NCBI GenBank assembly: GCA_023055425.1
Contig: JALGPY010000009.1
Coordinates: 53,568,616 to 53,632,615, forward strand
DNA length: 64,000 nucleotides
Source: Linanthus parryae
Lineage: Eukaryota > Streptophyta > Magnoliopsida > Ericales > Polemoniaceae
Direction: 5' to 3'
Shown here: piece by piece, positions 1 through 11,375 of the stretch
Position numbering within the stretch: the stretch's first letter is position 1
How the letters are laid out: every line of letters starts with the position of its first letter
Position numbers and translations under genes: made by a program
The notes under the pieces: generated by a model
What the model saw: the letters and a program-made list of their open reading frames with translations, nothing else
Told to the model about the DNA's origin: nothing
Database searches by the model: none

Positions 1-386
1 TCATTTTTGAGTTGAAGGATATTGGATCTGGTAAGAGATGCATACCTCCCCTCAAGCGCGAGCCAGATGGCCCGTGCTGAGGTCTTACCAATAACATGAG
101 AGAGGGCTTCTGGTGTGAGAGTAGCGTTGAGGATGGTCTGGAGTGCATGATCTTGCTGAAACCAGTCTTGGAACGCCGGATTTGGACTGGATGAACCATC
201 GAAACCGAGAAGCGTGGCTGGAGGTGGTGACACAGAACCGTCAACGAAACCAAAGAGACTCTGTGTGCGAAGAATCGTTGAGAAATGGTGTTTCCACAAC
301 ACATAGTTGTTGTTATCGAGTTTATATGGCATCAAGTGATGTATATTGGTGAGAATATAGAGTGGATTTGAGGTTGGGAGAGCCAT
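1..386 (-). CDS. Copia retrotransposon gag, N-terminal part, cut by the window edge
   Basis: The frame opens at a Met at 386-384 and stays open for 128 codons until it leaves the window. It therefore looks like a recent, still readable copy. Gag coats the element RNA and forms the cytoplasmic particle. Visible Copia gag (UBN2-type) features are the start MALPTSNPLYI, the LDNNNYVLWKHHF motif near residue 22, the QDWFQQDHALQTIL helix near residue 80 and the RAIWLALEGRYASLT block near residue 112. The primer-binding site and the 5' LTR lie directly upstream (402-772), in the order expected for a minus-strand element. Protease, integrase and RT would lie beyond the left edge. Confidence 0.86.
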   Translation of the reverse strand, partial: MALPTSNPLYILTNIHHLMPYKLDNNNYVLWKHHFSTILRTQSLFGFVDGSVSPPPATLLGFDGSSSPNPAFQDWFQQDHALQTILNATLTPEALSHVIGKTSARAIWLALEGRYASLTRSNILQLKN

Positions 387-401
387 TGTTGCCAGAACCA
401 G

Positions 402-413
402 GCTCTGATACCA
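402..413 (-). other. Primer-binding site for initiator tRNA-Met
   Basis: The minus strand reads TGGTATCAGAGC. This is the standard plant Copia primer site, complementary to the 3' end of initiator Met-tRNA, where reverse transcription starts. It touches the inner edge of the LTR, and the gag start lies 15 bases downstream. Confidence 0.9.
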
Positions 414-772
414 TGAAAACTCAGAAGAGTTTTCTGGGTTTTAGAGAGAGAAGAGAGAATGAGTCTGCGAGAGAGAAGGTGAAGAATAACGCCGCTAACC
501 TTTCCATTCAATGAACGAGAAGTATAAATACATGGGCTATAGAACGGTCAGAAAATGATCCATTCGGAACCCTAACAGTTATTACAACTCAAGTCCCTAA
601 AGTTTAGAGTGAAATTCTTTTAAGTCCTTCTAGAAGCAAATCTTCTTATTCTTCAATAATCATTGGGCTTGGGTTGATTCATACAAGCCCAATGCAGTCA
701 GGAGCCCATTTCTGTGAAGCTTTAGCAGCTGCCCAAGTCCTTGTGCAAGCCCAATCATTTGATCTCTTAACA
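414..772 (-). mobile_element. 5' LTR of the Copia element
   Basis: This 359-bp LTR reads TGTTAAGAGATC...GAGTTTTCA on the minus strand, with canonical TG/CA ends. The inner end abuts the primer site. The outer end is fixed by comparison with the duplicate at 44,936 onward: there the shared sequence runs straight through atcttattagagtatag, whereas here the LTR interrupts it just before atcttactagagtatag. The likely 5-bp target duplication is atctt (773-777); its partner lies outside the window. The LTR holds an AT-rich TATA-like stretch near 522-530. Confidence 0.82.
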
Positions 773-1199
773 ATCTTACTAGAGTATAGAATGACACAAT
801 AAGGAAGTGTCAGTATCCTGCAATTTGACACACTGAAAGAGTGAAAGTGTGCTTTCCCAAACTGAAACAAGTGTAGATTATGCAAATCGATATTTTATAC
901 AAAATATAAAGGAGTTCGTAAAAAAATGAACTCCAAAAGCACATGTATACCGAGAGGAAAATTACAAAACATGCAAAAATCTCGTCGTCGCTGGACCAGA
1001 CCCTTGGTCGTATGACCCGGTCCTCTAGTCGTACGACCAACAGTCATACGACCAACAGAGACCCTGCTGCTGCCAGTTTATTATTATTCCTTCCTTGCTT
1101 GGTTGCTTTGCCTGATTTGCTAGTCGTGGATTCGAATTATTCCAACAAATTTCCACCTTAACTCGCATCGACCAAGCAACCTGAATCATAGTCGAGTCT

Positions 1200-1960
1200 T
1201 TTGCTTGAATTGAAGGCACTCCTAAGAAACGAAGTTTTAGCCAGCATGTGCACCACCTGGTTTGCCGTTCGCGGACACCAGCATGAGTTTACGAAATTTT
1301 CCTCATTCATTAATCTTCTGGAAGAACTAAACTAAGAGTCGATCGATTCTCCAACTGCAAAACGTCCCGCCGTAGTTCCGTCACAATACCGACCACATCG
1401 CTTTCCAACTGGAGATGTCGTAGCTGCAGCTTCGTCGCCAAATTTAGACCTTCCCGCATCGCTAGCACTTCAGCAACCTAACCGACGCCGGACCAAATTT
1501 TCCCTCGCCGGGAAGGAATTGGTATTAATTATTCGAATATTGTGAATCATCTTCTTTGACAGGTCCATTCCCCCACATCTCATTACCACGCGTGACCACC
1601 AATGAAGGAACCTGAACAATGATTTGTTCAATTATTTTTTGTGTTCCTTACCTCTTCGACACAGTATCCCGGACGCACTGAGTACACTCCCCATTCGTCA
1701 AAAAATAATGCCTAGCAATCTGCTTATGGCCACATGGTAGAGGGAGAGCTAAAATCCTCTCTGAGTCCACAGATTTAAACACTTCTTTCACTTTCTGCTG
1801 GTTCCAAACCATACCATTGCAATCGATCAAGACGCTAACTTCCAACCTCAATTGATTTGGATTGGAAGTAGCAAACTTAAATGGCATCCACCTTCCTCTG
1901 AAACTATTGATTGAAGTATCGTCGCATACTCTTCGACAGATACCTCGATTTAGCACATTT
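1200..1960 (-). pseudogene. LINE tail: RT-linker plus RNase H-like remnant (copy A)
   Basis: Read leftward, 1,956-1,648 encodes the L1-type linker that follows reverse transcriptase. Recognisable pieces are RGRWMPFKFATSNPNQ, VLIDCNGMVWNQQKVKEVF and ILALPLPCGHKQIA ... [11 protein letters not shown]. The RNase H-like part follows at about 1,530-1,200, but frameshifts and stops break it. The equivalent region of segment B (45,308-45,677) keeps this frame open, so copy A is the more decayed one. The stretch 773-1,199 downstream is 3' untranslated sequence shared with segment B. Confidence 0.65.
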
Positions 1961-1984
1961 CTTCCTTCCTAAATACTCCGCCAT

Positions 1985-2885
1985 ATTTAAGATGGATTAT
2001 CACGGGAAGCATATATATGCAGCTACCAGATGGTTATGTGCTACTTCTTCTTGTTCCAAAACACATTCACCTGTTTGCAAGCTGAGAAAAGATTTATATG
2101 GCCTAAAACAAGCTTCTAGGCAATGGTTTTCCAAATTCAGTACTACACTACTACAGATGGGCTTCACTCATTGTAAGACATACTACAGTTTGTTTCTGAA
2201 TGGGGAGTGTACTCAGTGCGTCTGGGATTTCAAATGCTAAATATTTTCGAGGAAGAATTATAGCTATTTTAGTATATGTTGATGATATATTGTTGTTTCG
2301 AAGTCACAATGAGGATGTGCAATTAATCACCACAACACTCAATCAACAAGGTCATTTGAAAGACCTTGGCCCACTTCACTACTTCTCCAGTACTGTCTAC
2401 AAAGCTTACTTCTTACATTATCTTAGATTGGGGAGGTTGTCCAGATAGTAGGAGACCAACCTCAGGGTATTCTGTGTATTTTGGTCACTCTATTGTCGCA
2501 TGGAGGTCCAAGAAACTGTCAGTTGTTTACGAAGCTCAACTGAAGCTCAGTACAAGCTTGGTTCATACCTCTTGTGAGATACAATGGCTCCTTTTTTTGC
2601 TGAAAGAAATGAAGGTAACTCTCACTCAACCTCCCTCATTCTCTTTAATAGCAATTTAGCTATATACATATCATATAATCTAGTCTTTCATGCGAAAACC
2701 AATCATACCGAAATGGATTGTCCCGTTATGCGGGATTTGATTCGGAATGGTATGATTCAGTTAGCTGCAACATATTCCCTCATAATCTCAGCTTGCAGAT
2801 GTGCCCCTTCCAGGATCATTGTTTGTGGATTTGATCACCAAGTTGGCCATGAGAATTCTCCCATGTCCCACTTGAGAGGGGGATT
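1985..2885 (+). pseudogene. Decayed Copia RT-RNase H fragment
   Basis: The plus strand carries the C-terminal half of a Copia polyprotein in broken frames. RT pieces include [19 protein letters not shown], then LVYVDDILL with the YVDD catalytic motif near 2,272-2,295, and LKDLGPLHYF. A deletion joins this directly to RNase H (GCPDSRRPTSGY near 2,435), followed by VFHAKTNHTEMDC and the tail HLRGGLL. At least two frameshifts and several stops are present. It fills the place where segment B has the last exon of the coiled-coil gene. Confidence 0.88.
2872..2885 (+). other. Polypurine tract of the decayed Copia
   Basis: The sequence ttgagagggggatt lies directly after the last recognisable Copia residues and before the putative 3' LTR, as expected for a plus-strand primer. 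Confidence 0.6.
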
Positions 2886-3415
2886 ATTATAGTTACATTA
2901 TGCAGGGGGAAGTGTGTGTCTTTTATTAGACTTTTGTGCTACCTTTATAAAATGTAAGAAGTCACTTAAGTGTGTGACTGATTGTCGTGGTGTTACCGTT
3001 TTCACTGTTGCTTTCGTTTGAGCTGTTACCATTGTTTTGATTTGAATTGCACTTGCTTTCGTTTGAACTGTTACCGTTTTCCTCTGCCATTGGTGGAATG
3101 CGGCATGTTTGTTACCACCCATTTGATGGCTTTATCTTTTGTATATTCATAGAGTGTGTGATTGATTCTCGAAGCAATTCACCATTTTCTGTCTTCTCTC
3201 TCTTTGCTATCTCTCTCTTTCTGCTTGAATCCGATAATTGTGTTAAAAAAGTACAAGGAGAAGAGGAAGAGGTGAAAAAGGCAAGCAAACACAATCACAT
3301 TCAAGGTTATATACTTATATATTTATACCACAACTCTTAAGAATATTAGTACATATAAGTTATGTTTTAGTGTGGTTTTTGTGTGTATCTGATTGATTGT
3401 CTCTGCTATTCCAGG
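2886..3415 (+). mobile_element. Putative 3' LTR of the decayed Copia
   Basis: The sequence runs from just after the polypurine tract to a terminal ...ctattcca. Homology with segment B resumes at 3,418. It has LTR-like content (pyrimidine-rich runs, a tttgtatattcatag promoter-like box near 3,140) but no canonical TG start, and no partner LTR is in the window. The ends are therefore approximate. Confidence 0.45.
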
Positions 3416-3417
3416 TA

Positions 3418-3857
3418 ACAATATCTATAGGATTGAGAGTGGCATAGAAAATTAGAAATCATCCCAACCATAAGTCACTTGCAAGAATCAAGAGCACCAG
3501 GCACATAACATTTGGGAAGCTAACATAATTTTCAGGTTTTTGCATTAAACCACTTTAGTACAGTTAGGGCTAATCTTTTGCTATATAGAATGTATGGGTT
3601 TTGTACACCACATGTAGTCTTTAGTCCTGTGGTAGATCTAGATCAAACTAGCAAGGATCATATGTATATAACTTGTGGATTACCAAGGAATATTTTTATA
3701 TTTTGACACAATATTTGGTCTTGTTTCTGTATTAGTAAGAGATCAAATATTGAGTGTATAGACATATGAGTTGGAGGTAACCACCTTGTAATTGTCAGTT
3801 GTCTTCAACAACTCTTGAAAGGAGGAAATCAGCCTTGTAATTGTCGGTTGTCTTCAG
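3418..3857. repeat. Shared non-coding block (A/B), pre-insertion flank of the L1
   Basis: The first half aligns with 48,071-48,310 (shared strings include gtggcatagag-like and ttttcagg.ttttgcattaa). The end contains a short internal duplication around cagccttgtaattgtcggttg. No coding signal is seen. Confidence 0.6.
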
Positions 3858-6123
3858 TAACTCTTGAAGCCTTTGCAATGATACCTACAAAATCATCTTC
3901 AAAACCCTAGCAAATCGCCTCAAGCCAATTCTTAACTCAATCATTAGCCCAAATCAAAACGCCTTTGTCCCAGGAAGTCTTATCGCCGATGGCTCTATTC
4001 TTACAAACTAACTCCTCCACCACATCAATGGCACAAAGGCTGGTCGCAAATCTTCCAAGTTCCTTTGAACTTTGACATGAGCAAAGCATTTAATCGTGTT
4101 AATTGAGACTTCCTCCGCTTAGTGCTTACCAATATGGGTTTTCCCCATCACTGGAAGCAGTGCTTCACAACAACCAGAACGGCAGTAATGGTGAATGTGA
4201 CCCCAGTCGATCCTCCAAGCCATATAGCGGCCTTCGGCAAGGGCACCCCCTCTCCTTTACCTGGAAGCTCTTTCTTAGCACCTCCATACCCATGCCGTGG
4301 CATTAGAACCCATCGTACAACACCACCCATCTCCCACATACTTTTTCCTGGATGATTATCTTATACTCAGCTAGCCTATGCTGTAGAAGAGTTATATAGG
4401 GTCTTTAGACAATCTATAAATCAAGAGAAGACGTTCATCATCCTAAGCCCAAACTCCACTCGTTGCACCATCAATTTGTAGCCCTCCACCTCCCTTATCC
4501 TCAAACAGAAACCCCCCCCCCCCCCCTACATACCTCATACTTCCAGCCCTTGCCCCAAAAAAGACTTCTTCCAATTCGTCTCGACCACATCTCCACACCT
4601 ATGGGTCGCAAGAGAAATGGCTCAACAAGATGTCTGACTTTAGCAAAAATTGTTCTTTCCACCCTACACCTCGTCTACTTCCAAGCTTCCCCTCTCCGTC
4701 TGTGGCCACATCCCCTCGGGAATCAATTTTTTCTGGTAGAATCCGAACTCAGGAAACTCAATTCATTTTATCGAAAATACACCCTCCTTCTACCAAATCT
4801 CTATTGGACTGGGCCTCTATGACCTCCGCTCCACATTTTGGAAAACAGCAGGCGAGAAAAGACTTCCTCAACGCCTAGCTACAAACCATCCAGCTCCACC
4901 TGGAGAAGCATCCTTCATGGGAGAGGCTTCATTAAAAAGACGCAAGGTGGGACATCAAAATGGCAACACCGCCAAGATCTATGAAGACCTTTGGATCTCT
5001 CGAACCCTCCCTGGCCAAACATAACCCCCGCCACTCCCTCACTGCCTCCCACCTCATCTTACATATGGGTCGTACCCATGTTGGAACATGCAAGCCAGTT
5101 CTTTCCATCAGACTTATCTCCAGCGCAGGCAGGACATACTCTTTTGTCCCTACATGAAGAAATGTCACACTCGACCAAATTCAGGTACCGACTTCTCACA
5201 GATACAATTTCCGCCTACCTCGCCCCCGCCTCCCTCATCAACGCTTTCTCACCAGAGAGGAGCCCCAACCAAGGGAGAACTCTTTGTAGCTCTTTGCAGC
5301 CTCTCACTTCTTGAGAAGATCAAAATATCTCTAGAAAACTCTTTCAAAAGCCCTACCCACTAACTACTGCATTTTCACCACCTTGCACAACCACTGGCAT
5401 CACACACTTCGCTTAGATCACGGAAACCTTTGTGCCTTCGCTGCACTACTCTGGAGCATCTTGCGAAGCAATAAACAGATGCACCTTCCAAGCCACACCA
5501 AAACTCACCATAGAAGCAATGGCCACCGCCTTCCAGTTCTTCGATGTTTGCCAGGCGATAAAAATATAACTACCATGAAGGACTTGGAGGCCACCCCGAA
5601 ATTTCGCAGCGGATCTCGCCATCGGTGCTTGATGGCGCGAAACAGGTTCAGGAGGCACAAATTTTGTGGTCTTGCCTAATAAAGAACACCTCCTATTCAG
5701 TGGGAATGACTTCACACTAAATTATCAGCTCTTTTTAATGCTTGTGCATGGTGCCAAGCCATGAACCTTTCCTATGTTCAATTTCTCACTCTAATCTTAA
5801 ATTAGAGCTACATGATCATAGCAGAGCTTCTTTTGAGGATGATGCCACCATCCATGCTGTTTTGGAGCTTTTTCGTCGACTGATTTCCATCAAAAGTGAT
5901 CAGAGTGTTATTAAGCACTCTCTTGCAAAATCAGCCAGGAAGAAGCTAGCTTTTGCCCCTAGCCTTGGCATGAAATCCTTTGTTCCTGCCTTTTGTCTTT
6001 AGTTATTGTATTTATGCTTCAGGTTATCAGGGGTATCAGGGGTATGCCCCTAGGACTATCTTGAATGTTTGTTTCTTCTATGACATCCTTTCGTTTCCCA
6101 TGAAAAAGAATTAACTCTTGAAG
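3858..6123 (+). mobile_element. 5'-truncated L1 (LINE) with 12-bp target duplication
   Basis: The element (3,870-6,111) is flanked by taactcttgaag at 3,858-3,869 and again at 6,112-6,123. It begins inside the RT domain (LANRLKPIL, SPNQNAFVPGSLIADGSIL). It continues through the FDMSKAF-type segment, the TWRSILHGRGFIKK linker (about 4,890-4,940) and an RNase H-like end (HSLAKSARKKL, about 5,920), and finishes in an A-rich tail near 6,101. Frameshifts and a 15-C run at 4,512-4,526 break it. Target-primed insertion with 5' truncation explains the form. Confidence 0.86.
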
Positions 6124-6435
6124 TCCAGTTATGAAATGGCAGCTACATGTTTATGAACTCTATTTTAATTAAGCCACCAGTTCTTGCATGTCAAGTTTTT
6201 CCGGTAAAGGCGTTAAGATTTTATCTTTTTGTTGTGTTAATGTGTTTTGGAAGTAGATAACTGGATATATACCACATACACAAAGGTATTTTTGTCAACA
6301 TAACGTGACTAGAATTGCAACTAACTCAAACTCTGGGGCCTTTTATGACAACTAATCATTCACAGGGGCTAAAATGGTCCAGACTGAAATGCTTCCCAAT
6401 TGTTCCAATAAAGGGGCAGCATGGGGGGGGGGGGG
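6124..6435. other. Intron-derived sequence before the array, ending in a 13-G run
   Basis: It matches 49,420-49,740, which is intron 3 of the intact gene in segment B. It includes one end of the element that fills that intron. It closes with an uninterrupted run of 13 G (6,423-6,435), exactly where the first array unit begins. No gene is seen. Confidence 0.55.
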
Positions 6436-8902
6436 AACTGTCACACACATAAGGGTAGCCGAGGGGTGTTATGTGGTATTGTCCATACCCAGGGGTGCAT
6501 CTTGGTAAAGTGCCTAATCACAGGTGTATTTTTTCATTTAATCATTAATCTGTTATACTTTAATGTCGCAGAATATGTTCTGTAGTTTACCTCGATAGCA
6601 TCAGAAATGTGTGCAACTTGGACTCCATTTTCACAGTTTGATCTCACAACCTCATCAGGGATATTGAATGCACCTTCTCTATTCATGGCATTAGGAGTGT
6701 GAGTTTCATAGTGGATCTCGGCTTACCCACAACAGTATTATTCCGGCTGGACTCACCAACATGAATCAAGAGAAGAAACTCCATTTCGGAACTTTTCTGG
6801 TCTAGTTAGTAACTTATCTTTAACGTCAGCCTCCTTTGTATTTTTTTCCTCCCCTTCCAGACATGGTCCTGCCATTTGATAGAATAAGCATTCACTTCCA
6901 GAGATGTGCTCCAATGATGCTACCAACACAGATACAGCTGCCGACACTAGTGACAGACGAACTGAAACTACCCAATTGGACCCTGATGGTGACCTGAACC
7001 TGCTTTGCCTGAACCACTTAACAAATCCCCACGCCCAACCTGAATAAGGCCCTGAGTGTTAATCACAGAACTGTGGCCTGAAAGAACCAAAGACCCTTAG
7101 AACTTCGAGACAAACAGACAAGAAGAAAACTCATCCATCCGCCATCCCTGAGATTTAGAAACACAAATCTGAGTAGTGAAATTAGAGATCGAGAAGGAAG
7201 GATGAGATTGACCGACTCAAATTACACGCACAACAAGACTGGTCACCATTCAACCATCTAGAGGGAGGAGAGAGTTTTTCTCTCTCTAGCATTATTGAAC
7301 ATCATTTCAAAATCAGTGATGAACTTCGTTTTTGTACTCTTACTTCGTGTATTAGCAACACAATATTGATAGTTGCCCAATGATTCTTCTGATGTCATGC
7401 TACAACAGATTCTTGTTCACAGTACTCTGCCTACCTTCTCAATCAGGGAATAATAATAATGAGTGAAGCCTCAAGGAAGAGGAAGGACCTGAGCAACACA
7501 CCGGAATGAAGAAGTTCATCTAGAACAAGAGTTGAAAATACAAAGTACAAAGACTTTTGTCCTGTTGAAGACTTGTTTACCAATCGAAGGTCCTCGGTGT
7601 CCTCATCATCTAGAAAGATACCCCATAGTAAGCATTGTTATAATTTTTATACTCTTACGGTTATGCCCTGGCACGATTGATTGATATTATTTACTTCTGA
7701 TGTTATGTCATTTAAGATTGTTTTGATGGTTTTATACCTATCTTGCGTTCAGGCAATTATGTTGCGGTGAACCTCGGAAAAGAGTCTTGGGAAGTACCTG
7801 ATCAAAATGTCTTAGAAAATGAGGACCGCCATACGGAACTGGAGCCAGTGCCATAGGGAGGTCCTTATTTGCTTGGACATTTTTCTCAGGTAATTCCCAG
7901 GCCTCTTTCTCGAGGTTCACTGCAACATTATTGCCTGAACTCAAGATAAGTATAAAGCCATAAAAACAATCTTAAATGATATAACATCAGAAGTATCAGT
8001 CAAATAATACCAATCTATCATGCCAGGGCATAACTGTAAGAGTACAAAATTATAACAATGCTTACTCTCGGGTATCTTTCGAGATGATGAGGCCACCGAG
8101 GACCTTTGATTGGTAAATAAGTCATCAACAGGACAAAAGTCTTTGTACTTTGTATTTTCAACTCTAGTTCTAGATGAACTTCTTCGTTCAAGTGTGCTGC
8201 TCAGTTTTTCCTTTTCCTCGAGTGTTCACTCATTATTATTGTTCCCTGATTGAGAGGTAAGCAAAGTACTGTGAACAGAAATCTGTTATAGCATAGCATT
8301 AGAAGAATCATTAGGCAACTTTCAATACTGTGTTGCTAATACACGACGTAAGAGTACAAAAATGAAGTTCATCACTGATTTTGAAAGGATGTTCAATAAT
8401 GGTAGAGAGAGAAAAGCTCTCTCCTCTCTCTAGACGGTTGTCTGGTGCCAGTCTTGTTGTGAATGTAATTTGAATCGGTCAGTCTCATCCTTCCCTCTCG
8501 ATCTCTAATTTCACCGCTCAGATTTGTGTTTCTCAATCTCAAGGGTGACCTCAGGGATAGCGGACGGATGAGTTTTCTTTGTGTCTGTTTGTCTCGAAGT
8601 TCTAAGGATCTTTGGTTCTTTCAGGCCACAGTTCTGTGATTAAAACTCAGGGCTTGATTCAGGTTGGGCGCGGGGATTTGTTAAGTGGTTCAGGCAAAGC
8701 GGGTTCAGGTCACCATTAGGGTTCAATTGGGTAGTTTCAGTTCGTCTGTCACTAGTGTCGGCAGCTGTATCTGTGTTGGTAGCATCATTGGAGCACATCT
8801 CCGGAAGTGAATGCTTCTTCTATCAAATGGCAGGACCATGTCAGGAAGGGAAGGTAAAAAATACAAAGGAGGCTGACGTTAAAGAAAAGTTCTTAAGTTC
8901 CA
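6436..8902. repeat. Array unit 1
   Basis: Spacer 6,436-6,810; left arm about 6,811-7,843; right arm about 7,844-8,891. The left-arm exon 1 starts at 7,459 on the plus strand but meets a TGA after NTPE, so it is broken. The right-arm exon 1 (minus, near 8,235) has the one-base loss shared by all right arms and stops after ten or so codons. The centre is imperfect (ctggagccag). Confidence 0.88.
6593..6790 (-). other. Chimeric exon in each unit: exon 3 end fused to L1 ORF1 sequence
   Basis: On the minus strand, L1 ORF1-like sequence (copy of 51,190-51,300, here YETHTPNAMNREGAF then NIPDEVVRSNCEN) runs in frame into exon 3 of the coiled-coil gene (GVQVAHISDAIE) and ends at the original splice donor gag/gtaaac. 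The same fusion recurs at about 9,057, 11,517, 13,970, 16,427 and 18,880. The fusion was therefore in the founder unit before amplification. Whether it is transcribed is unknown. Confidence 0.6.
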
Positions 8903-11375
8903 AACTGTCACACACATAAGGGTAGTCGAGGGGTGTTATGTGGTATTTTCCATACCCAGGGGTGCATCTTGGTAAAGTGCCTAATCACAGGTGTATTTTT
9001 TCATTTAATCATTAATCTGTTATACTTTAATGTCGCAGCATATGTTCTGAAAGTTACCTCGATAGCATCATAAATGTGTGCAACTTGGACTCCATTTTCA
9101 CAGTTTGATCTCACAACCTCATCAAGGATATTGAATACACCTTCTCTGTTCGTGGCATTAGGAGTGTGAGTTTCATAGTGGATCTCGGCTTACCCACAAC
9201 AGTATTATTCCGGCTGGACTCACCAACATGAATCAAGAGAAGAAACTCCATTTCGGAACTTTCCTGGTCTAGTTAGTAACTTATCTTTAACGTCAGCCTC
9301 CTTTGTATTTTTTTCCTCCCCTTCCAGACATGGTCCTGCCATTTGATAGAAGAAGCTTTCACTTCCGTAGATGTGCTCCAATGATGCTACCAACACAGAT
9401 ACAGCTGCCGACACTAGTGACAGACGAACTGAAACTACCCAATTGGACCCTGATGGTGACCTGAACCTGCTTTGCCTGAACCACTTAACAAATCCCCACG
9501 CCCAACCTGAATAAGGCCCTGAGTGTTAATCACAGAATTGTGGCCTGAAAGAACCAAAGACCCTTAGAACTTCGATACAAACAGACAAGAAGAAAACATA
9601 TCCATCCGCCATCCCTGAGATTTATAAACACAAACCTGAGTGGTGAAATTAGAGATCGAGAGGGAAGGATGAGATTGACCGACTCAAATTACACGCACAA
9701 CAAGACTGGTCACCATTCAACCATCTAGAGGGAGGAGAGAGTTTTTCTCTCTCTAGCATTATTGAACATCCTTTCAAAATCAGTTATGAACTTCGTTTTT
9801 GTACTCTTACTTCGTGTATTAGCAACACAATATTGATAGTTGCCCAATGATTCATCTGATGTTATGCTACAACAAATTCTTGTTCACAGTACTCTGCCTA
9901 CCTTCTCAATCAGGGAATAATAATAATGAGTGAAGCCTCGAGGAAGAGGAAGGACCTGAGCAACACATCGGAACGAAGAAGTTCATCTAGAACAAGAGTT
10001 GAAAATACAAAGTACAAAGACTTTTTGTCCCGTTGAAGACTTGTTTACCAATCGAAGGTCCTCGGAGTCCTCATCATCTAGAAAGATACCTCATAGTAAG
10101 AATTGTTATTATTTTATACTCTTACTGTTATGCCCTGGCACGATTGATTGTTATTATTTGACTGATACTTCTGATGTTATGTCATTTAAGATTGTTTTGA
10201 TGGTTTTATACCTATCTTGCGTTCAGGCAATTATGTTGCGGTGAACCTCGGAAAAGAGGCCTGGGAAGTACCTGATCAAAAGGTCTTAGAAAATGAGGAC
10301 CGCCATATGGCACTGGCTCCAGTGCCATAGGGAGGTCCTTATTTGCTTGGACATTTTGCTCAGGTAATTCCCATGCCTCTTTCTCGAGGTTCACTGCAAC
10401 ATTATTGCCATAACTCAAGATAGGTATAAAGCCATCAAAACAATCTTAAATGATATAACATCAGAAGTATCAGTCAAATAATACCAATCAATCATGCCAG
10501 GGCATAACAGTAAGAGTACAAAATTATAACAATGCTTACTCTCAGGTATCTTTCGAGATGATGAAGCCACCGAGGACCTTTGATTGGTAAATAAGTCATC
10601 AACAGGACAAAAGTCTTGGTACTTTGTATTTTCAACTCTAGTTCTAGATTAACTTCTTCGTTCAGGTGTGCTGCTCAGTTTTTTTTTTCCTCGAGTTTTC
10701 ACTCATTATTCTTGTTCCCTTATTGAGAGGTAAGCAAAGTACTGTGAACATAAATCAGTTATAGCATAACATTAGAAGAATCATTAGGCAACTATCAATA
10801 CTGTGTTGCTAATACACGAAGTTAGAGTACAAAAACGAAGTTCATCACTGATTTTGAAAGGATGTTCAATAATGGTAGAGAGAGAAAAGCTCTCTCCTCT
10901 CTCTAGATGGTTGCCTGGTGCCAGTCCTGTTGTGCTTGTAATTTGAATCGGTCAGTCTCATCCTTCCCTCTCGATCTCTAATTTCACCGCTCAGATTTGT
11001 GTTTCTCAATCTCAAGGGTGACCTTAGGGATGGCGGACGGATGAGTTTTCTTTGTGTCTGTTTGTCTCGAAGTTTTAAGGATCTTTGGTTCTTTCAGGCC
11101 ACAGTTCTGTGATTAACACTCAGGGCTTGATTCAGGTTGGGCGCGAGGATTCGTTAAGTGGTTCAGGAAAAGCTGGTTCAGGTCACCATTAGGGTTCAAT
11201 TGGGTAGTTTCAGTTCGTCTATCACTAGTGTCGGCAGCTGTATCTGTGTTGGTAGCATCATTGGAGCACATCTCCGGAAGTGAATGCTTCTTCTATCAAA
11301 TGGCAGGACCATGTCTGGAAGGGGAGGAAAAAAATACAAAGGAGGCTGACGTTAAAGATAAGTTCTTAAGTTCCA
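8903..11375. repeat. Array unit 2
   Basis: Left-arm exon 1 begins at 9,927 on the plus strand. An extra T in the run near 10,021 shifts the frame after KYKDF. The same extra T occurs in unit 5 and in no other unit, so the two share recent ancestry. The centre is at about 10,317 (actggctccagt). Confidence 0.88.

Larger units (their letters stand above)
773..7950. repeat. Segment A of a local direct duplication (partner: segment B, 44,938-50,460)
   Basis: The same order of landmarks occurs in both segments: a 3' UTR-like stretch with ggtcgtatgacccgg, an RNase H-type LINE tail, a block at 3,418-3,857 matching 48,071-48,310, the end of an L1 at 5.2-6.1 kb matching 48.3-49.4 kb, then intron and exon 3 of the coiled-coil gene (6,593 matches 49,882). 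Segment A lacks the interval equivalent to 46,110-48,070, which holds the last exon of the gene. A Copia fragment sits there instead. Past about 6.4 kb, segment A passes into the palindrome array. Confidence 0.8.

Noticed and set aside
4463..5363. Overlapping open frames of 80-120 codons on the plus strand
   Set aside because: They are pieces of one frameshifted L1 ORF2; neighbouring frames are open only because the region is C-rich and poor in stops.
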